This document shows, piece by piece, positions 7,877-14,164 of a DNA stretch of 21,462 bases. Position numbers and translations under genes: made by a program. The notes under the pieces were generated by a model. It saw only the letters and a list, made by a program, of their open reading frames with translations, was not told where the DNA came from and did not search any database. Positions within the stretch are counted from its first letter, which is position 1. Each line of letters starts with the position of its first letter. Source of the DNA: Bacteroidales bacterium (GTDB lineage Bacteria > Bacteroidota > Bacteroidia > Bacteroidales > UBA932); assembly GCA_021443605.1 (NCBI GenBank), contig JABUTQ010000324.1:1-21462 (forward strand), given 5' to 3'.

Positions 7877-9436
7877 TTAGTTAGCTACAGGATAAACACC
7901 TGTTCTGTTGTCCTTTACGTCCCACCATAAACGAGACCAACGGGTATCCTTGCCGTCCGAAAGGTCTTTCAGACAAGCTTTATAGTTCTCTTCGTTGTAT
8001 TTCACGTCAGTGTCAGGATAGTACAGAAGCCTATAGGGATATGCATTGTTGCTTGCATCAAGAGCGCCGGGGCCTACAGGTCTGAAAGGCACGTCTGTAC
8101 GACGCCAGTCTGCCCAAGCCTCAATACCGTCTGTGAAGAAAGCTGCAATCCATCTCTGGAGGTGAATCTGGTAGAGAGCCTGATCCTTGTTGGAGCTGAA
8201 GGCAACTTTTGCAGAGGCTATATATTTGTCAACGTCAGCTGCACCCCACTGCTCGAATGAAGCCTTGATTGCATCCTCGTAGAGTGTCTTTGGTGTGGCG
8301 CTGATCCAGCCGAGTTCGGCAGCCTCTGCCTGTGCGAAGAGCACAACGGCAGCGTTGATGAGCACCTGAGGAATAGTCATTGACTCATAAAGCTTCTTGT
8401 CGAATGAGCAGCAACCCTTTGATGCGTTTGACACGTCGTCATTGGTCCTAAGTCCGTGCGGCACACCCTTGTAAGAGTTGAAGTCATTTTCGGGAAGGAG
8501 CTCACCTGCTTCATCGGTAACAGGGGCTTTGTATCCCTGTACGTCGCAGTATTCGAACAACCTCTTGTCCTGATATGCCTTGAGGGTATCCACAATCTGT
8601 GAGTTGGGAACCATACTGGTCTGTGAAGGAGAACCTACAAGGTAAATCTGAGAGTACATTGTGTTCGGGGTGAGGTTGTCGAAAGTGTATTGGAAGTTTT
8701 CGGCGTTCTTTACGATACCACCATCGCTGTATGCCTTTGCGAACTCTTCCTTGCCTTTGGCAGGGTCGATGTCAGAGAGGCGGATGGCCATAAGCATACG
8801 GATAGATGCGTTCAACTTCTTCCAATTCTTCATATTGCCATTGTAGAACAAGTCATTGGAGTTGAGGCTTCCGTCAGCGGGAATTGTGGTGTATGCTTCG
8901 TTGAGCTGCTTGAAAAGACCGTAGTAAACGTCCTTTACGCTGTCGTACTTAGGTTTCCAATTATCGTCGCTTGAACCTTTGAGGGCCTCTGAATAGACGA
9001 TGGGGCCGAGGATGTCTGTCATCTTGAGGTAGAAGAATGCCTGGAGTGTAGATGCGGCGCCAATCTGTGATTTAACGTCACCAAATGAAGTCACGTTTGT
9101 TCCGGGATTCTCCGCAGATGCCATATCAATCACATACTGAAGGTTCTTGATGGCATAGAGATAGTAAGAAGAAGTGCTGTACTGGGCAGTGGTTCCGAGA
9201 GGACCATACTGGTTGTTGATGGATTCTGCACCATAACCATTCCAGTAAACTGTCCATGGGTCGTAACCATCGCTGTTCTGTACAAAATAGCGGGTATATC
9301 TTGCTGCATAAGTGAAAAGATAGTCTGTCTTTGCTGCACTTACGCTGTTGGGGTCCACATTGATGTTGCCGAAGTCTGTGCAAGCGCAGAATGTGGCTGC
9401 AAACAATACTGAAAGTAAAATATTTCTAAGTTTCAT
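7877..9436 (-). CDS. SusD/RagB-family glycan-binding lipoprotein (SusD1, SusD-like_2 subgroup)
   Basis: A 519-residue outer-membrane surface lipoprotein that would cap its SusC partner and bind glycan. I chose the ATG at 9436 because GGAGG sits 8 nt before it; an in-frame ATG at 9451 overlaps that ribosome-binding site and is unlikely. A lipoprotein signal runs to Cys19 (F-C-A-C), followed by TDFGNINVDPNS. That opening, and the late RWIAAFFTDGIEAWADWRRTDVP, are typical of the SusD-like_2 subgroup rather than the classical SusD_RagB form seen at 17241. The helical body is seen in SSYYLYAIKNLQYVIDMA and STLQAFFYLKMTDILGP. It lies 17 bp after SusC1 in the same operon. The bound glycan is unknown. 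Confidence 0.93.
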   Translation of the reverse strand: MKLRNILLSVLFAATFCACTDFGNINVDPNSVSAAKTDYLFTYAARYTRYFVQNSDGYDPWTVYWNGYGAESINNQYGPLGTTAQYSTSSYYLYAIKNLQYVIDMASAENPGTNVTSFGDVKSQIGAASTLQAFFYLKMTDILGPIVYSEALKGSSDDNWKPKYDSVKDVYYGLFKQLNEAYTTIPADGSLNSNDLFYNGNMKNWKKLNASIRMLMAIRLSDIDPAKGKEEFAKAYSDGGIVKNAENFQYTFDNLTPNTMYSQIYLVGSPSQTSMVPNSQIVDTLKAYQDKRLFEYCDVQGYKAPVTDEAGELLPENDFNSYKGVPHGLRTNDDVSNASKGCCSFDKKLYESMTIPQVLINAAVVLFAQAEAAELGWISATPKTLYEDAIKASFEQWGAADVDKYIASAKVAFSSNKDQALYQIHLQRWIAAFFTDGIEAWADWRRTDVPFRPVGPGALDASNNAYPYRLLYYPDTDVKYNEENYKACLKDLSDGKDTRWSRLWWDVKDNRTGVYPVAN

Positions 9437-9444
9437 AGCTAAAA

Positions 9445-9449
9445 CCTCC
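9445..9449 (-). promoter_or_regulatory. Shine-Dalgarno of SusD1 (decides the start)
   Basis: GGAGG on the minus strand with 8 nt to the ATG at 9436. It fits the start codon and lies within the 17-nt SusC1-SusD1 spacer. Clear Shine-Dalgarno sites are uncommon in Bacteroidetes; the three susC genes here have none. Confidence 0.7.
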
Positions 9450-9453
9450 ATAA

Positions 9454-12400
9454 TTAGAATGAAATGTTGATTGTAGCACCGAATGAGCGAGTTGAGATAG
9501 CCTGACCACCTTCAAGATAGCCGTAAGAGGCACCACCTATTTCGGAAGGATCGACGTTAGGACATTTTGAGTAGATCAACCAAGGGTTGGTAGCGACAAG
9601 TGAGAGGCCGAAGTTTGAAATACCGATGGCTTTGAACCATTTTGTAGGGAACTGGTATCCGAGCGATACTTCACGGAGCTTCACGTAAGTGCGGTCGAAC
9701 ATCCAAGCGTCGTTGTTGTAGTAAGCCTGGTAGTGATAGTAGTTGTAAGCAGACATATATCCGCTGATAGGATTGCCTTCTTCATCAACACCTTCTGCAT
9801 AAACACCACCACCATCAACAATAGCTTCGCGGACATTCTTGCCACGATTGTTGACAGTTGCTGTTGAAGCGAGTGTACCTGAACCGGTTCCCCACATATT
9901 TGTCCAAGAGAAGAACTTACCGCCAACCATATAGTCGAGTGAAGCGGCGAGTGAGAATCTGTAAAGACGGAGATTCAAGCTGAAACCACCGGTGAGGTCG
10001 GGCTGTACGTTTCCGACATTTTTTTCTGAATAATCGAATACAGGACGAATCTCACCCCAAGAAGCTGAAGTCGATTTCTTATAGATAGGCTTGCCAGTCT
10101 TCTCGTCAACTGCCCAGCGTGCTCCTGAATAGAGGACACCGATAGGCTGTCCCTCAATTGCGCGCAGACCGAATTGGTAGTAGAACTTATTCCAAGAGAT
10201 TGTGTACTCTTTCTGGTCGTCGGTAAGCTTGACGAGAGTGTTCACGTTCTTTGCAAGGTTGAAGTTGATATCGAGTTGAACGTTCTTGTTCTTTACAGGT
10301 GAACCGCCGATGAGGAATTCTACGCCTTTATTTGTGACAAGACCTGCATTCAGAGTTCTGTATGAATATCCTGACTGAGGAAGAACGTTTGCACTGATAA
10401 TCTGGTTCTTGGTATTCTTCAAATAGAAGTTGAGGTCTCCATACAATCTGTTCTTGAACAGTTTGAACTCGGTACCAACCTCAAATGAAGTTGAGATACT
10501 CGGTTTGATGTTCTGGTTCTTCTGAGTGGTTGGCTCGTACATTGTGTTGAGACTGCCGTTCTTTGTGCCGATTGTATAAGTGTTGTAAATTTTGTATGCA
10601 CCGAGGGTTGAACCAACCTGTGCGATGGATCCGCGGAGTTTCCAGAAATCGAGCCACTTGGCGTTGATGAACTTGCTCAACATAAGTGAGAGGCTGCCGC
10701 CGCCGTAAAGATAGCTGTTGTTGCCGTTTGCAAGGCGTGAGTCGATATCGTTACGGAGAGAGAGGTCGAGGAAGATAGTGTCGTCGAAACCTAAAGTTGC
10801 AGTTCCGAAGAAGCTGCGGGTCTTGTAGTGAGACTCTTCGTTGCTTGTAGAGTAAGTTCCGAGAGATCCTGCAAGGTTGAAGTACTCGGGATAGTTGAGA
10901 CCCTGATTTGTGGTGCTGTAAAGGTACTGTGAGTCGTATCCTCTGAACTCTGCGAAGAGGTCTGCCTCCAAAGTGAGTCTGTTGTCAACATAACTGCCTG
11001 CGTATGAAGCGTAGAACTGGTTTGTGATATCCATAATCTGCTGTTGGCTCTGGCTGTAAGAAGAGAGAGTGGCGGTCAGATATTCGCAGTTGTACTTGTT
11101 TATGCTGTTGATGTTTCTTGCGTAACCGTTGAGTCTGTAACCCACCTTGATGTTGTACGGAAGATTGAAATGAACGTCACCGCCATACACGTGGTAGTGG
11201 TTGTATGAATAAGCATTGAGCTGATCCATGGTTGCGTAAGGGTTGTCGTGGAACATTGCGCTGAAGTCATCGATGTCTGTGATGTTCCAAGTCCTATAAG
11301 TACCATCCGGACGAACATAGTCCTTGTAGTCTGCGATGTTTACGTTGGTGTGGCCCCACTGAGTGAAGTCGCAGATAACGTTACCAACTGCAGAGTAACC
11401 TTCGCGGGCTGCATTGTGGTTTTTGCGGTAAGTGTATTTATAGTTCAAACTTAATGAGATCCACTTCTTCGGAGTGAACTGTGTGCTGATGCTCAAGAAG
11501 CGGCGGGCTGCATCTGAGTTCAACATCACACCATTCATGGCTGTGTTTGTGAACGATACGCGGGTGCTGTAGTCTTGCCCTGACTTTGAGAACGCAATGT
11601 TTGTGGTGTGGTTCCAACCAACCTGGGTGAGGTCTCTCATATCAAGTTGAGATACCCAGGGATCAAGCTGGTGATATTTTGAAGAGGTTGGATCCCAATA
11701 GAGGGCGCTGGCAACCTTCACGTTCGGATCGTAACGGGGACCCCAGTTCTCGTCTGAATAGTAGTCCATGTAATATCCGCCGTCCACTTCCATTTCACCT
11801 ATTGTGCCGAAGAGGAATTCTGCACTTGTGTAGTCATATTTGCCTGCACCATATTTACTTCCGTAAGTGTCTGTGTAAGCTCCCATTGAACCGCCACCAT
11901 AGAGATTGTTGAACTGAACCTGTTTGCGGAATACGTTTGCAGTGGTGGTGTGGCTGAATTCGACGCGACCGCGACCGCTGCTGTCGCCTTTGCGGGTAGT
12001 CACGATAACGGCACCGTTACCTCCGCGGCTGCCATAAAGAGCTGTTGCCGAGGGGCCTTTGAGGACGTTGATGCTCTCGATGTCGTCCATGTTGATTGCA
12101 TCTGCAGAGGTGATTGCACCATCCACAACGTAAAGAGGCTGAGAACCTTTTGCATCACTGTAAGATGTTGTACCACGGAGAATGATGGAACCTGAATCGA
12201 AAGTTGCACCTGATTTTCCCCAGAACATTGCACCGGCAACTTTACCTGCGAGAGAGTTGCTGATATCACCGATACGTGAGATAGTAAGATCTTCGCCGCC
12301 AATCTTCTGGGCAGAATAACCAATGGCTTTCTGCTTACGGGTAAGACCTTGTGCTGTTACGACTACGTCGTCGAGTGCCTCAGCAGACATCTCGAGGACA

Positions 12401-12699
12401 ACATTGATGATTGCCTTGCCGGCAACGGCTACTTCAAGGTCTGAATAGCCGAGGCAAGAGAATAAAAGGGTGCCTTTTGACGGAACAGAGATTGAGAAGT
12501 TACCGTCAGTATCGGTAACTGTTCCGTTTTTTGTGTTTCCCTTCTCGAAAACTGCAGCCGAGATGACAGGATCGCCATTGGCGTCGGTAACCGTACCGGA
12601 TACCTTCACGTTCTGGGCATAAGCTGCCGTCAGGCTGAGCATCATTACTGCTGCCAAAAGGAAAATGCTTTTGAACAGTCTGTTTGTAAATCTGCGCAT
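9454..12699 (-). CDS. SusC/RagA-family TonB-dependent outer-membrane transporter (SusC1)
   Basis: A 1081-residue outer-membrane beta-barrel importer of the SusC family, which would draw in oligosaccharides delivered by its SusD using TonB energy. A signal peptide ends at AYA-Q (cleavage after residue 28). A carboxypeptidase-regulatory-like domain occupies about 31-105 (VSGTVTDANGDPV...DTDGNFSISVP). The TonB-box-like DDVVVTAQG is at about 110-118. The plug domain runs about 120-238 with the SusC hallmarks QPLYVVDG (about 187-194) and ALYGSRGGNGAVIVTT. The barrel ends in ATINISF with the expected terminal Phe. No STN domain is present. It is transcribed divergently from SusC2, with the recombinase gene between them on its own strand. 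The best promoter match is at 12897-12927, giving an unusually long leader. Confidence 0.96.
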   Translation of the reverse strand: MRRFTNRLFKSIFLLAAVMMLSLTAAYAQNVKVSGTVTDANGDPVISAAVFEKGNTKNGTVTDTDGNFSISVPSKGTLLFSCLGYSDLEVAVAGKAIINVVLEMSAEALDDVVVTAQGLTRKQKAIGYSAQKIGGEDLTISRIGDISNSLAGKVAGAMFWGKSGATFDSGSIILRGTTSYSDAKGSQPLYVVDGAITSADAINMDDIESINVLKGPSATALYGSRGGNGAVIVTTRKGDSSGRGRVEFSHTTTANVFRKQVQFNNLYGGGSMGAYTDTYGSKYGAGKYDYTSAEFLFGTIGEMEVDGGYYMDYYSDENWGPRYDPNVKVASALYWDPTSSKYHQLDPWVSQLDMRDLTQVGWNHTTNIAFSKSGQDYSTRVSFTNTAMNGVMLNSDAARRFLSISTQFTPKKWISLSLNYKYTYRKNHNAAREGYSAVGNVICDFTQWGHTNVNIADYKDYVRPDGTYRTWNITDIDDFSAMFHDNPYATMDQLNAYSYNHYHVYGGDVHFNLPYNIKVGYRLNGYARNINSINKYNCEYLTATLSSYSQSQQQIMDITNQFYASYAGSYVDNRLTLEADLFAEFRGYDSQYLYSTTNQGLNYPEYFNLAGSLGTYSTSNEESHYKTRSFFGTATLGFDDTIFLDLSLRNDIDSRLANGNNSYLYGGGSLSLMLSKFINAKWLDFWKLRGSIAQVGSTLGAYKIYNTYTIGTKNGSLNTMYEPTTQKNQNIKPSISTSFEVGTEFKLFKNRLYGDLNFYLKNTKNQIISANVLPQSGYSYRTLNAGLVTNKGVEFLIGGSPVKNKNVQLDINFNLAKNVNTLVKLTDDQKEYTISWNKFYYQFGLRAIEGQPIGVLYSGARWAVDEKTGKPIYKKSTSASWGEIRPVFDYSEKNVGNVQPDLTGGFSLNLRLYRFSLAASLDYMVGGKFFSWTNMWGTGSGTLASTATVNNRGKNVREAIVDGGGVYAEGVDEEGNPISGYMSAYNYYHYQAYYNNDAWMFDRTYVKLREVSLGYQFPTKWFKAIGISNFGLSLVATNPWLIYSKCPNVDPSEIGGASYGYLEGGQAISTRSFGATINISF

Positions 12700-12744
12700 A
12701 GTTTTTAGGTAGTTTTTTGGTTAAATTAAAATATTTAGGAATTT

Positions 12745-12759
12745 GTTTTGTATTACAAA
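12745..12759 (-). repeat. 15-bp inverted repeat, left copy, with 6-1-6 palindrome
   Basis: On the minus strand this reads TTTGTAATACAAAAC, identical to the plus strand at 14041-14055. Its first 13 bases are a perfect dyad, TTTGTA-A-TACAAA. The next bases (AAAT here, GAAA in the other copy) also partly agree. It lies 45 bp upstream of the SusC1 start codon. Confidence 0.8.
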
Positions 12760-12871
12760 TCTATATTTTATATATTAGGAATCCGCAAGAGATAACGTAA
12801 TGAATTGTTATGCTATAGCGTTTATATGTTATAATTTTTAAGTTCTTTAGTTTTTTCTTTTAAAAAATCTT

Positions 12872-12887
12872 ACTTTAGTAGTAAAGT
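12872..12887 (-). promoter_or_regulatory. Hairpin at the 5' end of the SusC1 leader
   Basis: ACTTTA and TAAAGT pair around a 4-nt loop; on the minus strand the stem is followed by AAGA and six T. The stem is short and AT-only. It falls within the first nucleotides of the predicted transcript, so it may be a 5'-end stabilising hairpin or a weak attenuator rather than an operon terminator. Confidence 0.3.
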
Positions 12888-12896
12888 TGGAACGTG

Positions 12897-12927
12897 CAAA
12901 ATTATAAAAACTAATTAATTACGCAAA
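12897..12927 (-). promoter_or_regulatory. Putative promoter of SusC1-SusD1
   Basis: On the minus strand TTTG (12924-12927, followed by C) and TAATTTTG (12897-12904) are separated by 19 nt, an exact fit to the Bacteroidetes -33/-7 pattern. The -7 octamer and the following CA are identical to those of the SusC2 promoter. It begins 44 bp after the recombinase stop codon and lies inside the segment bounded by the inverted repeats, directed at SusC1. Confidence 0.55.
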
Positions 12928-12970
12928 TTTTTAGGTGTAATTTCAAATTATTACAACATTGTATAAAAAA

Positions 12971-13975
12971 TTAGAAAACGGTATTGAACAGGTCCACAAC
13001 CTCGTTTTTCTTTTTATTAACCACCTTTGCATATACTTGTGTAACCATAATGTTTGAGTGTCCAAGAAGTTTTGATGTTGTGTATATGTCGGCCCCAAGA
13101 GTCAGTGATATTGTGGCGAATGTATGTCTTGCTACGTGAAACGACACTTTTTTTGTGATTCCTGCTGAGTCGGCCCAGTTGCGTATAACATAATTGGCTG
13201 TCTGGCAAGTAGGTAGTGTCTTAAAAACAAAATCTTCGCCATTTGATACAGACATTTTCTTGGGCATAAATCTTCGACACGGCTCATTCAGAGGTAGATA
13301 CAGAGGTTCTTTGTTCTTTTTCATCACTATGTTTGCATAAACACGGCCATTGTTCTCTTCGATGTCTTTCCATCGTATTTGCGATATGTCACTCCATCGC
13401 AATCCACAAAAACACGAAAATAAGAATGCTTGCTTGACATCTTCCCGCTTTGCAGAGGTGTTTATAAGTTTTTGTACTTCTTCTATTGATAGGAAATGGC
13501 GTCTGCTCTCTACCCTATGTGGTTTCTCACTTCTTTCAATGTCTTGCAATGGATTCTTTTCCAGTAGTTTAGCTCGCACTGCGGCGTTAATGATAGAGGA
13601 AAATATTTCATAATATCGATATATAGAACTTGCTGATAAATCCCGTTTCCCTCCATATCTGGATTCAATAGGTTGGCTTATAAAATCTATAAATCCTTTA
13701 CAGTATTCCTTATCTACACTCTTCAGCAGTATTGAATCTCCATATTTTTCGAGAATCTTCATAATTGATATATATCCCATTATGGTTCCACGGGAGTAGG
13801 CCGCTTTCTTCTTGTCAATATAGTGTATGAGCCATTCCCTCAATGTCATTTGTTGTGACGTTCTGTTTTTTCTGACATCTTGGCATCTGTTTATTTCAAC
13901 TATCCACTTCCCGTCCGTTGACTCCTTTAGTTCGAGGTGGATATCATTAAATGGTTGTTTTTTAATGGTTTTCAT
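12971..13975 (-). CDS. Tyrosine recombinase / integrase family protein
   Basis: A 334-residue site-specific recombinase. An N-terminal stretch (1-40) may be a short arm-binding region. A SAM-like core-binding domain spans about 43-140 (LREWLIHYI...AYSRGTIMGYISIMKILEKYG), and the catalytic domain about 155-330. All active-site residues can be seen: Arg193 in CGLRWSD, a hairpin lysine near 219-220, His280-x-x-Arg283 in HVARHTF, His306 in LGHSN, and the nucleophile Tyr315 in TQVYAKV. It is shorter than the roughly 400-residue integrases of conjugative transposons and stands alone, with no excisionase, mobilisation or cargo gene. It is visibly AT-richer than its neighbours (one 60-nt line counted by hand: 22 G/C here, 32 in susC1), which suggests transfer. 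It could be an invertase acting on the flanking repeats, or a remnant of an integrated element. Confidence 0.93.
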   Translation of the reverse strand: MKTIKKQPFNDIHLELKESTDGKWIVEINRCQDVRKNRTSQQMTLREWLIHYIDKKKAAYSRGTIMGYISIMKILEKYGDSILLKSVDKEYCKGFIDFISQPIESRYGGKRDLSASSIYRYYEIFSSIINAAVRAKLLEKNPLQDIERSEKPHRVESRRHFLSIEEVQKLINTSAKREDVKQAFLFSCFCGLRWSDISQIRWKDIEENNGRVYANIVMKKNKEPLYLPLNEPCRRFMPKKMSVSNGEDFVFKTLPTCQTANYVIRNWADSAGITKKVSFHVARHTFATISLTLGADIYTTSKLLGHSNIMVTQVYAKVVNKKKNEVVDLFNTVF

Positions 13976-14040
13976 AATGTTTTAAATAAATGGTTAAACA
14001 CTTAGATTCCCCTAATATCAGTTTAAATCAAAACCTACAT

Positions 14041-14055
14041 TTTGTAATACAAAAC
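14041..14055 (+). repeat. 15-bp inverted repeat, right copy, with 6-1-6 palindrome
   Basis: TTTGTAATACAAAAC, the inverted partner of 12745-12759. It ends 5 bp before the -33 element of the SusC2 promoter and 109 bp before the SusC2 start. Such a place would also suit an operator for a dimeric regulator. Confidence 0.8.
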
Positions 14056-14060
14056 GAAAA

Positions 14061-14091
14061 CTTGCAGAAAAAAATTATTTTAATAATTTTG
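14061..14091 (+). promoter_or_regulatory. Putative promoter of SusC2-SusD2
   Basis: CTTG (14061-14064, followed by C) and TAATTTTG (14084-14091) are separated by 19 nt, the Bacteroidetes arrangement. Transcription would start near 14097, leaving a leader of about 68 nt. It lies just outside the inverted-repeat segment. Confidence 0.55.
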
Positions 14092-14102
14092 CAAATTCAT
14101 GC

Positions 14103-14117
14103 CCAAAGCGTGTTTGG
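14103..14117 (+). promoter_or_regulatory. Hairpin at the 5' end of the SusC2 leader
   Basis: CCAAA (14103-14107) pairs with TTTGG (14113-14117) around a 5-nt loop, a few nucleotides from the predicted transcript start. Its position matches the hairpin at the start of the SusC1 leader although the sequences differ. Confidence 0.3.
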
Positions 14118-14164
14118 AATAAAAAAATATTTACCTAATATTTTAATCAAAAAAAAACAGTCAG

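Larger units (their letters stand above)
12700..12890 (-). other. Long AT-rich leader of SusC1
   Basis: If the promoter at 12897-12927 is used, the SusC1 transcript begins near 12890 and carries about 190 untranslated nt, against about 70 for SusC2 and 32 for SusC3. It contains a hairpin at its 5' end (12872-12887), the 15-bp dyad (12745-12759), and CCTAAATATTTTAAT (12725-12739 on the minus strand), which closely matches a segment of the SusC2 leader. I see no reading frame or known riboswitch in it. Confidence 0.4.
12745..14055. mobile_element. Candidate invertible segment carrying its own recombinase
   Basis: The two inverted 15-bp copies bound about 1.3 kb that contains only the tyrosine recombinase gene and the promoter match facing SusC1. 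Just inside each copy is a second shared element in the same relative orientation: GATTCC-TAATAT (minus strand, 12772-12783, 12 nt from the dyad) and GATTCC-CC-TAATAT (plus strand, 14005-14018, 22 nt from it). The spacings differ by 10, about one helical turn. A core site with accessory arm sites would look like this. However, AT-rich leaders here share TAATATT-type words by chance or for other reasons, so inversion is a hypothesis. Confidence 0.35.

Noticed and set aside
12952..12963. TACAA-CA-TTGTA dyad just beyond the recombinase stop
   Set aside because: It is short, AT-rich, has a 2-nt centre, and has no partner elsewhere; likely chance.
12745..14055. Direct-repeat attachment sites of an integrated element
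   Set aside because: The longest match is in inverted, not direct, orientation; because the core is palindromic a direct match of about 14 of 16 also exists, so this is only the weaker reading.
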